DNA of 61,213 nucleotides from an uncultured Lachnospiraceae bacterium (GCA_947172705.1 CAMWCA010000014.1:1-61213), one strand, 5' to 3'. Counted from the first letter of the stretch, positions 1-8,218 are shown. Notes: generated by a model from the sequence alone, not told the origin. Made by a program: numbers and translations.

Positions 1-155
1 CATGCCGCGAGGCTCTTAAAACCGCCGTCCTGGCGGTTTTACCCTCGTTACAGGAACATTCTGTAAGTGAAATTACCAATTCTTCGCTAAAGCCTGGAAA
101 GGATGTGTATCCCCCAGGTGCAAAGCCAGGCTGCCAATACGCTTCTGTTCCTTGC
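1..155 (-). repeat. Family A long-hairpin repeat, copy 1 (cut by window start)
   Basis: Read on the minus strand, this is one arm plus the start of the core of the element seen complete at 240-567 and 16311-16641. Shared marks are the boundary motif TTTCACTTACAGAAT (minus strand, about 59-73), ACGAGGG, and the hairpin AAAACCGCC-AGGAC-GGCGGTTTT at about 18-40. The second arm lies outside the window. The arm resembles copies 2 and 3 (for example CAGAAGCG and CATACATCC-like stretches) but is clearly diverged. I see no convincing gene here; short ORFs only read through the hairpin. Confidence 0.8.
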
Positions 156-239
156 GGCAAGACACCGCCAAACTACACGAGTGAAGTTTTTGATAACCTT
201 GCCCAATGCCGCGCTCTGATATGAGTGTGTAAAGTAACC

Positions 240-567
240 AGTTTTCCATTGACGCAGGAAGCAGGGGCGCTATGGGCATTAAGGACTGTGCCGGGCAGGG
301 GCATACATCCCTCCCAGGCTCTTGGCGAAGAATCGGTCATTTCACTTACAGAATAAGGCAGGGACGAGGGCAAAACCGCCAGGACGGCGGTTTTAGGAAC
401 CACGCGGCACGGATGCCGCTGGGTTCCGCCCCGACTGGTTTCTACAATTTATATTATTCTGTTAGTGAAATCCGATTCGAAGACCGAGTCTGGGAGGGAT
501 GTATGCCCCTGCCCGGCACAGCCCTTAATGCCCATAGTGCCCCTGCTTCTTGCGTCAATGGAAAACT
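240..567. repeat. Family A long-hairpin repeat, copy 2 (complete)
   Basis: This is an imperfect palindrome of about 328 bp. Arms of about 115 bp (240-355 and 452-567) are roughly 90% complementary and flank a core of about 100 bp. Arm ends facing the core are TTTCACTTACAGAAT on the left and ATTCTGTTAGTGAAAT on the right. The core carries hairpin AAAACCGCC/GGCGGTTTT (372-394) and a nested hairpin, GGAACC..GCGGCA-CGGA-TGCCGC..GGTTCC. Copy 3 has GAAACC/GGTTTC at the outer stem, so the pair changed on both sides. No protein-coding capacity looks real. It lies just upstream of the AraC-type gene and could affect its transcription. Confidence 0.85.
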
Positions 568-644
568 ACAATCAAAAGGGCAATTTCAATTAAGACTTTC
601 TGCAATGATTATGCTATGCTAATAGAAAAAGAGGTGATCTTATC

Positions 645-1061
645 ATGAACAAAAATATGGTTGTGGAACGAATCGTAGAATATCTGGAAGAACATTTGAA
701 TGAAGAACTATCCCTGGATAAAATTGCAAAGGATCTGAATTACTCCAAATTCTATCTTGCAAGAGTATTCACAAGGGAAACCGGAAAAACCATCTGCAAA
801 TATGTGCAGGGGCGCAGATTAACTCTGGCGGCACAGAAGTTGACGGAGACGCAAAAACCTATTGTAGAAATCGCTTATGAGGCGCAGTATCAATCACAGC
901 AGGCGTTTACCGCTGCGTTTCACCAGTTGTATTTTTGCACGCCCCAGGTCTTTCGGAATAACGGGATCTTCTATCCCCGGCAGCCACGGATCAGTGTCGG
1001 AAGCTCCCGCAGAACCGGTTCTCAAATAAGCTGCGGGTTGGGAGGTAAAATTGCCGCATGA
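645..1061 (+). CDS. AraC-family HTH protein, short form
   Basis: DNA-binding protein of 138 residues. Residues about 5-105 are the two-helix-turn-helix AraC/XylS domain ([20 protein letters not shown], then [17 protein letters not shown] and CTPQVFR). The sensor or effector domain normally fused to it is absent. After about residue 112 the sequence ([16 protein letters not shown]) no longer looks like the family, which suggests loss or replacement of the C-terminus. The ATG has a good ribosome binding site (AGAGGTGA). Its stop TGA overlaps the next gene's ATG (ATGA at 1058-1061), so translation of the ClpP paralogue is probably coupled to it. Role and targets are unknown; controlling the adjacent protease gene is an inference. 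Confidence 0.8.
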   Translation: MNKNMVVERIVEYLEEHLNEELSLDKIAKDLNYSKFYLARVFTRETGKTICKYVQGRRLTLAAQKLTETQKPIVEIAYEAQYQSQQAFTAAFHQLYFCTPQVFRNNGIFYPRQPRISVGSSRRTGSQISCGLGGKIAA

Positions 1062-1648
1062 GTACGATTCCCTATGTTATTGAACAAACCAGCCATGGAG
1101 AAAGAAGCTATGATATTTTTTCCAGGCTTTTGTCAGACAGAATTATTTTCCTGGGCGAAGAAGTGAGCGATGTTTCCGCCAGTCTGATCGTTGCCCAAAT
1201 GCTGTTTTTAGAAGCCCAGGACCCTCAAAAGGATATCCAATTCTATATCAACAGCCCCGGCGGTTCTATTTCGGCAGGTTTTGCCATTTACGACACCATG
1301 CAGTACATTCGCTGCGATGTGTCTACTATCTGCATCGGGCTTGCCGCTAGTTTTGGCGCATTTTTATTAGCAGGAGGCGCAAAAGGCAAACGCATCGCCC
1401 TTACAAATGCAGAGATCATGATACACCAGCCTGCCGTTCACGGAAATGGCATCCAGGGTCCGGCAACAGATCTGAAGATCATGTCTGACCACATTCAGAA
1501 AAATAAGCAGCGATTAAACCGTATTTTAGCGGAGAATACGGGACGGTCTGTTGAAGAGATCACCGCTGATACCGAACGGGATCATTATATGTCTGCCCAG
1601 GAGGCGCTTCATTACGGTTTGATCGATAAAATTATTGAAAAAAGGTAG
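1058..1648 (+). CDS. clpP: Second ClpP protease subunit (ClpP2-like paralogue)
   Basis: ATP-dependent Clp protease proteolytic subunit of 196 residues, a serine peptidase that would form heptameric rings and receive substrates from a Clp ATPase. The catalytic triad is intact: Ser98 (GLAASFG), His123 (MIHQP) and Asp175 (TERDHY). Its N-terminus [17 protein letters not shown] closely matches the housekeeping ClpP at 58216-58806, but it has a three-residue insertion after MIHQP (AVHGNGIQG in place of LGGAQG), in the handle region that contacts the opposite ring. No Clp ATPase lies beside it. It is coupled to the AraC-type gene by ATGA overlap, and its 3' end overlaps the convergent GNAT gene by 17 bp. 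Whether it forms mixed rings with the main ClpP cannot be told. Confidence 0.92.
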   Translation: MSTIPYVIEQTSHGERSYDIFSRLLSDRIIFLGEEVSDVSASLIVAQMLFLEAQDPQKDIQFYINSPGGSISAGFAIYDTMQYIRCDVSTICIGLAASFGAFLLAGGAKGKRIALTNAEIMIHQPAVHGNGIQGPATDLKIMSDHIQKNKQRLNRILAENTGRSVEEITADTERDHYMSAQEALHYGLIDKIIEKR

Positions 1649-2228
1649 CGGCAGCTTCCATGTCCAGCTCCGGGAAAGGAATCAGAGAACCCGGAGCAGG
1701 ATCATGCACTCCGATTATTTTCTCCATCCAGACCATGTTGTACCAGCGTCCAAATTTATAACCGCACTTGTGAAATTCCCCAACCAAGGCATAACCCATA
1801 TGGGCATGAAATCCCATGCTGTTTCTGGTCAGATATTCATCTTCCCTTTCCGGACAGCCGATACAGGCATATAAGTTGGTAATATTCTGCGCCCTGCAGA
1901 CTTTTTCCAATGCCTGATAAAGCTTTTTTCCCAAGCCTATTTTCCGCATATCCATTTTCAGGTAAATGGTTACCTCTGCCGCCCAATCGTAAGCGGCGCG
2001 CCCCACAAATGATCCCGCATAGGCATAGCCTAAAAGTTTCCCATCTTTTTCCGCCACAAGATAAGGATACTTTTGCAATATAGTTCTGATTCTCTCTGCA
2101 AATTGGGCAGAAGTTGGCACATCATATTCAAAAGTAATTGCCGTCTTCTCCACATAAGGCGCGTAGATCTCTAAAATTTCTTCCGCATCATTCTCTGACG
2201 CTGCCCTGATTTTGATATCACTTTCCAT
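1632..2228 (-). CDS. GNAT N-acetyltransferase, phosphinothricin acetyltransferase-like
   Basis: Acetyl-CoA-dependent N-acetyltransferase of 198 residues in the Pat/YwnH-like branch of GNAT. Evidence is [20 protein letters not shown] at the start, the acetyl-CoA loop region [20 protein letters not shown], and the C-terminal [29 protein letters not shown] typical of the family. I place the start at the ATG at 2228, because the longer reading frame adds 26 residues unlike the family and overlaps the upstream gene. It is the last gene of an apparent operon with the small membrane protein, HEPN and MNT genes. The substrate is not predictable; small toxic amines or amino-acid analogues are usual for the family. 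Confidence 0.85.
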   Translation of the reverse strand: MESDIKIRAASENDAEEILEIYAPYVEKTAITFEYDVPTSAQFAERIRTILQKYPYLVAEKDGKLLGYAYAGSFVGRAAYDWAAEVTIYLKMDMRKIGLGKKLYQALEKVCRAQNITNLYACIGCPEREDEYLTRNSMGFHAHMGYALVGEFHKCGYKFGRWYNMVWMEKIIGVHDPAPGSLIPFPELDMEAAATFFQ

Positions 2229-2253
2229 TATTTCCACACAGCTTCCAATTTCC

Positions 2254-2607
2254 TTAAGGTTTTTTCTCAAAAATAACCTGACCGCCCAACGATACCGTTT
2301 CAACACCGTCTAAATCAATGGTAGTTGCAAAAGTTCCCTCGGGGAACAGCGGTGACACAAGCACCTTCCTTGCACTGATCCATAACGTATTTCCATCTCT
2401 TTTAAACCGCCATCCACGAAGGACAACAGCAGATTCCACAGAATCCACCTGCAATTTCAGTGATTCACCTTCCAAAGAAGTTCTGCAACACAGTTGCGCA
2501 CCGTCAGCCGGCTCGCCAATTATGTAAAGATTTACAGCAAACCCCAAAGCAATAACAATTACCGCACCAAAACATGCCCATATAGCTTTAGCCAATTTAC
2601 CTTTCAT
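2254..2607 (-). CDS. Small membrane-anchored protein of unknown function
   Basis: About 117 residues: one hydrophobic segment near the N-terminus (residues about 8-29, AIWACFGAVIVIALGFAVNL), then a mostly beta-rich extracytoplasmic part (LKLQVDSVESAVVLRGWRFK, TLWISARKVLVSPLF). I do not recognise a family. The ATG at 2607 lies inside the last codons of the HEPN gene, so the two are translationally overlapped, but no well-spaced ribosome binding site precedes it (GAGGAG is about 16 nt away). The GNAT gene starts 26 nt after its stop. Expression as part of the MNT-HEPN operon is likely; a functional link is not shown. Confidence 0.6.
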   Translation of the reverse strand: MKGKLAKAIWACFGAVIVIALGFAVNLYIIGEPADGAQLCCRTSLEGESLKLQVDSVESAVVLRGWRFKRDGNTLWISARKVLVSPLFPEGTFATTIDLDGVETVSLGGQVIFEKKP

Positions 2608-2995
2608 CAAAATTTATATACTCCTCTACCTTCTGAACAAACTGCTTTGCATTATTGAACTGCTCCTCCGCTTCCTTTCTCCCTGCAATATAGAAATCAT
2701 CATAATCTGATTTTTCTCTGCAGTGCGAGCTGCCTTTAATAATAACAGCCATATCCCTGTCTAAAATATCTGTTTTAAGATATTCTTTCGTAAAGAAAGC
2801 TATCACCCCTGAATGTTTAGAAGAATCAAACCCTTTTAGTACATTCGCCGCACGCATTGCATGAAAAACTGCATAATATGATCTATTTAACGAAGTCTTG
2901 TATTCCTCTATTTCCAGATTGCTTTCTGCTGCTGATAGCATTTCTTTAGCCTTCTCCAATCGATATCCTGCCAACTCTTTTAGGCTGCCCTCCAT
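2597..2995 (-). CDS. HEPN-domain protein (putative toxin or RNase partner of MNT)
   Basis: All-alpha HEPN protein of 132 residues. It has the characteristic NRSYYAVFHAMRA segment with an R-x6-H arrangement (Arg and His of RSYYAVFH), the configuration used as the RNase centre in many HEPN toxins. The ATG at 2995 is chosen because it has GGAGGG seven to twelve nt upstream; the longer frame would start inside the MNT gene. It overlaps the MNT stop by 16 nt, the usual order for MNT-HEPN toxin-antitoxin pairs, where the nucleotidyltransferase inactivates the HEPN toxin by adding AMP to it. The toxin role comes from the family; alternatively it could be a non-toxic HEPN accessory to a nucleotidyltransferase. 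Confidence 0.85.
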   Translation of the reverse strand: MEGSLKELAGYRLEKAKEMLSAAESNLEIEEYKTSLNRSYYAVFHAMRAANVLKGFDSSKHSGVIAFFTKEYLKTDILDRDMAVIIKGSSHCREKSDYDDFYIAGRKEAEEQFNNAKQFVQKVEEYINFDER

Positions 2996-3309
2996 AAAAC
3001 GACTCCCTCCTTCCGGACATTCTGATAAAACGGAAGAACCCTCTCCCATTTCTTCATATTATCTTCCTTTATATCCACAATTGAAAAAACTCTCTCATGA
3101 CGAATATCCATATCAGCCGCCCAACTGATAAAACGTCTTTTTGTCTGATCGTCCATCTCGTTTTTGATAATAATTGCAATATCAATATCACTTTCGTTGG
3201 TTGCTTCCCCTCTCGCCACCGACCCATATAAAATAATCATAGACATGTTCTTTTGAAAGATATCAGTTAAGCCCTGTATCAATTCCTCTCTTATCTCATC
3301 AGGCAGCAT
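2980..3309 (-). CDS. MNT-type nucleotidyltransferase (putative antitoxin)
   Basis: Minimal nucleotidyltransferase of 109 residues. The active-site signature GSVARGEATNESDIDIAI has the Gly-Ser and the two metal-binding aspartates of DIDIA, and a further acidic residue may lie downstream. I start it at the ATG at 3309, preceded by GGGAGG at good spacing. A longer frame begins with a TTG at 3375 without a comparable site. It is first in the operon and overlaps the HEPN gene. In characterised MntA-HepT pairs the MNT protein transfers AMP to the HEPN toxin. That mechanism is assumed here from the gene pair, not shown. Confidence 0.85.
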   Translation of the reverse strand: MLPDEIREELIQGLTDIFQKNMSMIILYGSVARGEATNESDIDIAIIIKNEMDDQTKRRFISWAADMDIRHERVFSIVDIKEDNMKKWERVLPFYQNVRKEGVVLWRAA

Positions 3310-3467
3310 TCCTTTTTCCTCCCAAAGCCTTATCTTCTCATCATTTATTATACCCTTAATATTTCCATTCCACAATCAAATACTTTCTAAAACCTGCCGT
3401 GAAGGTTACCTCTTTTAATTTAAAAAATATAATTTACATTAGTCTTATATCGATAACAGCTTACAAC

Positions 3468-4265
3468 CTAATTTGCTCTCTCTTTCCTGAGATTTACAAT
3501 ATTGTTCATTGTTTGGAATTGAAAATCATTAAAATATTTGTCCCAAATAAAATCTTCGCCCCGTATACTGGGTTCATACCAATCATACTTTTCGTAATAT
3601 TCTTTCAATTCTCCCTCATATATTCTTCCGCAATACGCAAAAATACCATTGCATACGTATCTAAGTTCTTCGTCTGACAAATTTCTTAATTCGTCTTGTG
3701 AGATTACTTCATTTTCACTTCTTTTTATATATAGTCCAATAATATCTTGCTCACTTTTTTCTCTCTCTTTTTCAGGTTCTTTATAATCAGGGTTCTCAGA
3801 ATCTCTAATAACATTTCCATCTTCATCATATACTTTTTTACGATATTGAACCGAAGCCGGTCTTCCGTATTCTACTATGAATTTTTCTTCTCCATTTGAT
3901 TTTATTTGAATTATATCATAAACATCATATACTGTCCTTATGTAGAAATTTATTCTCTCCCCTCGATTGATTACTGCCGTCGTGCCCGTTTCATATATTT
4001 TGGCATTGGCAAACTCGGCTCCAAATTCAGCATTTATCATTTCTTGTATATCCACTGATATTCCTATATTAAATGTTGTAGTAGCTTCTTTGCCTCCTTC
4101 AACATTAACAGTCTCAAAATCATGAGCGCCTTCCTGACTTGCAACCAACTCCCAGTCTCCATATTCTTTATGCGTATATCTCTTTTCATAGCTTCCTTTT
4201 CCACATGAGCAAAAAACAAAGGTGATACTTATGCAAAATACTATGATAAATATCTTTTTTAACAT
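3468..4265 (-). CDS. Lipoprotein with C-terminal YARHG-like domain
   Basis: Exported lipoprotein of 265 residues. The signal peptide MLKKIFIIVFCISITFVFCSC ends in a lipobox-like FVFCSC. The middle part (residues about 30-150) is beta-rich and unrecognised, followed by a charged linker (PEKEREKSEQD). The C-terminal about 70 residues match the YARHG pattern: SDEELRYVCNGIFAYCGRIY, then L-KEYY-KY-WYEPS. The namesake YARHG is degenerate here (FAYCGR). YARHG domains occur in extracytoplasmic proteins, with a proposed peptidoglycan-related role. The gene is AT-rich and monocistronic, and the 250 bp upstream of it (4266-4515) holds nothing I recognise. Confidence 0.75.
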   Translation of the reverse strand: MLKKIFIIVFCISITFVFCSCGKGSYEKRYTHKEYGDWELVASQEGAHDFETVNVEGGKEATTTFNIGISVDIQEMINAEFGAEFANAKIYETGTTAVINRGERINFYIRTVYDVYDIIQIKSNGEEKFIVEYGRPASVQYRKKVYDEDGNVIRDSENPDYKEPEKEREKSEQDIIGLYIKRSENEVISQDELRNLSDEELRYVCNGIFAYCGRIYEGELKEYYEKYDWYEPSIRGEDFIWDKYFNDFQFQTMNNIVNLRKERAN

Positions 4266-4515
4266 ATTTATTAGCCTCTCTATTTTTTATCAATTACACT
4301 ACTATATTTTTACAATATATTACACAAGAGTTGTTCGTTTTTTATATTTTAACATATTACGACCTTAATATGATACGAACAATAATTCCTCTTCTTTCCT
4401 GCTATTATTCTCAAACGCAAAAAAGTAGGTAATTTTTGAAAAATAGGTTTTGAAAGCCCCATGAAATAAGGGCAGAAGATTCCGAGAAATTATATCAATA
4501 GATAGGAGGCTCTTA

Positions 4516-4593
4516 ATGGATCTAAAATTCATAGAGGAACTCGGGCTAAAATATATCAAAAATCCTCCGGAAGAGAAAAAAGAAAGCCTGTGA
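4516..4593 (+). CDS. 25-residue ORF running into a hairpin element
   Basis: ATG at 4516 has a strong, well-spaced ribosome binding site (ATAGGAGG at 4502-4508). The encoded peptide starts MDLKFIEELGLKYIKNPP and ends EEKKESL. Its last third is also the left arm of the family B hairpin at 4566-4728, so the stop falls at the arm-core boundary. It could be a real micro-protein, the 5' remnant of a longer gene truncated by the hairpin, or a leader peptide. No homologue is recognised. Confidence 0.4.
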   Translation: MDLKFIEELGLKYIKNPPEEKKESL

Positions 4594-4728
4594 GTGCGAC
4601 TTTTGCACCATGGAGATGAGACTCTGAAAATCATGGGAACCCATGCTGACATGATTTTTGCGTTCAAAGGCTCATCGTAATGTCCGGTGCAACGGAGTAC
4701 TCACAGGCTTTCTTTTTTCTCTTCCGGA
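4566..4728. repeat. Family B structured hairpin, copy 1
   Basis: Inverted repeat with outer arms of about 33 bp (TCCGGAAGAG...CCTGTGAGT at 4566-4595 against 4699-4728) and a structured core. Core stems are TTGCACC/GGTGCAA (4603-4609 with 4686-4692), GATGAG/CTCATC (4615-4620 with 4671-4676) and AAAATCATG/CATGATTTT (4627-4635 with 4650-4658). The copy at 47815-48058 has the same layout with compensated pair changes. It lies between sleC and the YARHG lipoprotein, both on the minus strand. It may be an RNA element, a DNA hairpin or a terminator-like structure; no known RNA class is recognised. Confidence 0.8.
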
Positions 4729-4790
4729 ATCTGGTTCCCAGCCGGCGCTGCCAAAAGTGGATGGGGATTTTTCACCCCCATTACGCAAAC

Positions 4791-6056
4791 TCAACCCGGT
4801 TCTGAAATGCGGCTGACTCCCACATAAATATTGGATATGCTGTACCATGTAGGATAATCTACAATCCCCGACTGAGGCAGATTAAAGATTCTCTGGAAGG
4901 TTTTCACAGCGTTTGCAGTAGCAGGACCATAAATTCCATCCGCCGTAACCGTAGGAATCGCCGGATAATTCCTGGCAATGCGGTTTAACTGCTGCTGGAT
5001 CTGTCTCACCTTGTCTCCCGTTGCCCCTATGTTCAGATTGTACCCTGGGAAAGAAGAAGGGACACCGGCAACGCTCTGAGCCGTGTTGATATACATATCG
5101 CTTCCATAATAGTAATGGATAATATCAATGGCAGAGTAGCCCTCTTCTCCCAAATACTTGGAACCCCACTGACTTAAACCGTCGCAGGTGACCCTTCTGC
5201 CATCGCAGTAGGAGGTAAAAATGGGCTGGCGCACCCCTGGACGGGACAGGTAATTGGCAAATACGCTGTCCACCACCCGGTCAATGTTGGTATAAACGTT
5301 TCTTCCTCTGATCCATTTCTGGTCATATGCCGTTGAGGAAGTGATGGTAAAATTATAGCCCTTATTTCGATACCATTCCGTATATACACGATTCAGCGTA
5401 AAAGACATAATAACAAGAGTATTGGCATAAATGGCGCTTTCCGGCCAGGTGGCATAGATTTCCGAGGAAACCACATTTTTAATGTAATCTCTATAGCGTA
5501 CATAGTAATTAGGAGCTGTGGGATCATCGGGCACACCGTCGTGAACCACCACAAATTCAGGAATTACCACCCGGCTGAGTACGATCTCTCCGCTTTCATC
5601 CATGGGCTTGATCTCATCCTCCGGAATTTTGGGCGGATATTCCCCATACAGGGTGTGGTCGGGAATCACGATCACCTCTTCATCCTCTTCCGTGGTTTCC
5701 ACCGGCGTCAGTTTGACAGGCTGAACCGCCGTAACATCGGGAAGGATCTCCGTTCCCGAAACCACAACAGGCTCATAGCCGGGCGCCTCCACTTGTATGT
5801 TATATTCGGAATAAGGCTGCTGCTCCACCGGCGTCAAACTGTACTCCAAAGGAGGCGCCGGAAGATCCACCGTTTCTGTTTGACCAGATGAGTCGGTAGA
5901 AAGCTTTTCTATGGTCACATCCGGCACCCCTTTGTAGGATATGGTCACGGTGGCGTCCTGTATGGGAATGAGTCCCAGGGTGGAGGTCACATTGATCTGC
6001 AGTTTCCCGGTATATTCGTTCTCCGCCTGGGCACTGCGCATAATATTTTCGGGCAT
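4791..6056 (-). CDS. sleC: SleC-type spore cortex-lytic pre-enzyme
   Basis: Peptidoglycan hydrolase family protein of 421 residues, with the architecture and many motifs of clostridial SleC, which degrades spore cortex during germination. Residues about 17-120 are a transthyretin-like propeptide (IPIQDATVTISY, PPLEYSLTPVEQQPYSEYNI). Residues about 165-335 are a SpoIID-like domain (YIKNVVSSEIYATWPESAI, SFTLNRVYTEWYRNKGYNFT, FTSYCDGRR). The last about 75 residues are a PG_binding_1 domain (ADGIYGPATANAVKTFQRIF). No N-terminal signal peptide is seen, as in SleC. Its ribosome binding site lies in the 3' stem of the htpG terminator hairpin just upstream. Confidence 0.88.
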   Translation of the reverse strand: MPENIMRSAQAENEYTGKLQINVTSTLGLIPIQDATVTISYKGVPDVTIEKLSTDSSGQTETVDLPAPPLEYSLTPVEQQPYSEYNIQVEAPGYEPVVVSGTEILPDVTAVQPVKLTPVETTEEDEEVIVIPDHTLYGEYPPKIPEDEIKPMDESGEIVLSRVVIPEFVVVHDGVPDDPTAPNYYVRYRDYIKNVVSSEIYATWPESAIYANTLVIMSFTLNRVYTEWYRNKGYNFTITSSTAYDQKWIRGRNVYTNIDRVVDSVFANYLSRPGVRQPIFTSYCDGRRVTCDGLSQWGSKYLGEEGYSAIDIIHYYYGSDMYINTAQSVAGVPSSFPGYNLNIGATGDKVRQIQQQLNRIARNYPAIPTVTADGIYGPATANAVKTFQRIFNLPQSGIVDYPTWYSISNIYVGVSRISEPG

Positions 6057-6102
6057 AAAAATACCTCTGCATTTATACTTATCATATCATATGCAGAGGT
6101 AT
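6057..6102 (-). terminator. htpG terminator hairpin overlapping the sleC leader
   Basis: A perfect 12-bp stem (ATACCTCTGCAT at 6061-6072, ATGCAGAGGTAT at 6091-6102) is followed on the minus strand by TTTTT. It ends htpG transcription. The descending stem contains AGAGG, the only ribosome binding site of sleC, and the sleC ATG follows the T-run directly. The loop contains CATATGATA, which resembles the -10 of mother-cell sigma factors (CATANNNTA). Confidence 0.8.
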
Positions 6103-6133
6103 CTTAATCGGGAACTGCCAAACAGCTTCCCTT

Positions 6134-8218
6134 TTATTTTGTCAGCAGCATCATAATGTCATTGCTTCTTGCTACAAACTTACTCATTGCCTCAGGTTCA
6201 AGGGGTGCATGCTGCAGCAGTGCAAGATCATACAGCTGTTCGCAGATCATATTTACATTTTCCCCTTCCGTCTTTTCCATAATGTACTGTACCAGAGGAT
6301 GGTTTGCATTCAGGATCAAAGTTTCTCCTTCCTTGCCAAAACCGCCCATATCCATACCCGGCATGGAATACATCTTCATCATATCCTGCATCCTTCTGCT
6401 CTCCTCGGACAGGGTGATCATGGAAGAAATCTTCTTGTTTTTCAGCTTTTCCACCTTGATGGTGATCTTATCCTTTTTCAGAACCTTTTTCATCACTTTT
6501 CCAATGGCTTCCGCAGCTTCCTCCAGCTCCTTCTCCGCTTTCTTGCTGGTCTTAGCCTTAAAGGTATCTGTCAGGTCTGCATCGATTCTCTGGAACTTGA
6601 TGCCCTCGTTCTTTGCTTCCAGCTGGGAAACAAAAGGCTGATCAATGTTGTGAGTGAGGATAACGGCATCCATCTTGGCAGCTCTGAACATGCTGATATA
6701 CTGGCTCTGCTGCTTCTCATCGGTTACATAATAGATGACCTTTTCTTTCTTTTCTTCTTCCCCGGCATCTTCCTGTTCAACGCTGTTTTCATCGGAACCT
6801 GCACTTACCACGTTGCCGTCCGCATCCACTACCTCTGCCTCGGCTGCTTTCTCCTCCTGAGCCTCTTCCTCGCCTTCGTCCGGATCAATTTTATTTACCT
6901 CCAGACATTCCGGAAGAGTCAGATACTTTCCGTCCAGATTCTTAAAGAGAATATAGTCTGTCATCTTTTCACAGAACTTATCGTCCTTCAGACAGCCAAA
7001 TTTGATAAATGGACTGATGTCGTCCCAATACTTGTCATACTCTTCCTTTTCCGTCTTACACATGCCGGAAAGCTTATCCGCCACTTTTTTGCTGATATAG
7101 TCGGAGATCTTCTTTACAAATCCATCGTTCTGCAGCGCGCTTCTGGATACGTTCAACGGCAGATCCGGACAGTCGATCACGCCCTTTAAGAGCATCAGGA
7201 ATTCCGGGATCACTTCTTTGATGTTATCCGCAATAAAGACCTGATTGTTGTACAGCTTAATGACGCCTTCAATGGATTCATACTCCATATTGATCTTGGG
7301 GAAGTATAAAATACCCTTTAAGTTAAAGGGATAATCCATATTCAAATGAATCCAGAACAACGGCTCCTTATAATCCTGGAATACCTTGCGGTAAAATTCC
7401 AGATATTCCTCCTTTGTACATTCATTGGGATGCTTCATCCACAAGGGCATGGTCTCGTTTAAAAGCTCAGGCCTTTTAACGATCTTATATTTTAAGGGGT
7501 CCTCTTCCTTCTCCGGCTTGATCTCCTCCAGGACAGTGTCCGTGTCCAGTTTTTCATCGGCGGTAACCGTCTGGGTATCCTTGGTATTCTCCTTGGAAAG
7601 ATAGATCTCCGTGGGCATAAAGGAACAGTATTTCTTGATTACTTCCCTTGCTTTATACTCATTGCAGAATTCCAGCACATCCTCATTCAGGAACAGGGTA
7701 ATGGTGGTTCCCACCTCCGTCCTGTCCCCTTCCTTCATGTCGAACTCCGTGCCACCGTCACATTCCCAATGCACCGGTGCAGCTCCCTCCTGCCAGGAGA
7801 GCGTATCGATATGCACCTCATCAGCCACCATGAATGCGGAATAAAAGCCCAGTCCAAAATGACCTATGATCTGGTCTTCGTTTGTCTTGTCTTTATACTT
7901 TGCAATGAAATCCGTTGCTCCGGAGAACGCGATCTGGTTGATATATTCCTCTACCTCGTCTCCCGTCATACCGATACCGTTGTCCACAAATTTAAGGGTC
8001 TTCTCCTCCGGATTTACCAGCACCTGGATCTTCCCCTCATATCCCTCCGGAAGGGCATATTCCCCCATCATATCCAGCTTCTTCAGCTTCGTTATGGCAT
8101 CGCAGCCATTGGAAATCAATTCCCTGAAAAAAATGTCATGGTCGGAATACAGCCATTTCTTAATAATTGGGAATATGTTTTCACTGTTGATCGATAAATT
8201 TCCGTGTTTTTCTGCCAC
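6134..8218 (-). CDS. htpG: Chaperone HtpG (Hsp90)
   Basis: Cytoplasmic Hsp90 chaperone of 694 residues. The N-terminal GHKL ATPase domain shows FFRELISNGCDAITKLKKL, DNGIGMTGDEV and IGHFGLGFYSAFMVAD. The middle domain (GILYFPKINMEYE, LNVSRSALQND) and the C-terminal dimerisation part follow. It is longer than typical HtpG because of a very acidic insert at about residues 450-500 (DEGEEEAQEEKAAEAEVV... EEEKKEKVIYYV), a feature of many Clostridia. It sits alone behind a sigma-A-type promoter with a CIRCE operator, so HrcA-controlled heat-shock expression is expected. Confidence 0.97.
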   Translation of the reverse strand: MAEKHGNLSINSENIFPIIKKWLYSDHDIFFRELISNGCDAITKLKKLDMMGEYALPEGYEGKIQVLVNPEEKTLKFVDNGIGMTGDEVEEYINQIAFSGATDFIAKYKDKTNEDQIIGHFGLGFYSAFMVADEVHIDTLSWQEGAAPVHWECDGGTEFDMKEGDRTEVGTTITLFLNEDVLEFCNEYKAREVIKKYCSFMPTEIYLSKENTKDTQTVTADEKLDTDTVLEEIKPEKEEDPLKYKIVKRPELLNETMPLWMKHPNECTKEEYLEFYRKVFQDYKEPLFWIHLNMDYPFNLKGILYFPKINMEYESIEGVIKLYNNQVFIADNIKEVIPEFLMLLKGVIDCPDLPLNVSRSALQNDGFVKKISDYISKKVADKLSGMCKTEKEEYDKYWDDISPFIKFGCLKDDKFCEKMTDYILFKNLDGKYLTLPECLEVNKIDPDEGEEEAQEEKAAEAEVVDADGNVVSAGSDENSVEQEDAGEEEKKEKVIYYVTDEKQQSQYISMFRAAKMDAVILTHNIDQPFVSQLEAKNEGIKFQRIDADLTDTFKAKTSKKAEKELEEAAEAIGKVMKKVLKKDKITIKVEKLKNKKISSMITLSEESRRMQDMMKMYSMPGMDMGGFGKEGETLILNANHPLVQYIMEKTEGENVNMICEQLYDLALLQHAPLEPEAMSKFVARSNDIMMLLTK

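Noticed and set aside
272..622. ORFs inside the family A elements
   Set aside because: They read across hairpin arms, differ between copies and lack ribosome binding sites.
1..640. Insertion sequence ends
   Set aside because: No transposase gene or remnant and no flanking target duplication could be seen around copies 2 or 3.
4365..4667. 100-residue minus-strand ORF
   Set aside because: It runs through the family B hairpin and has no start site or recognisable sequence.
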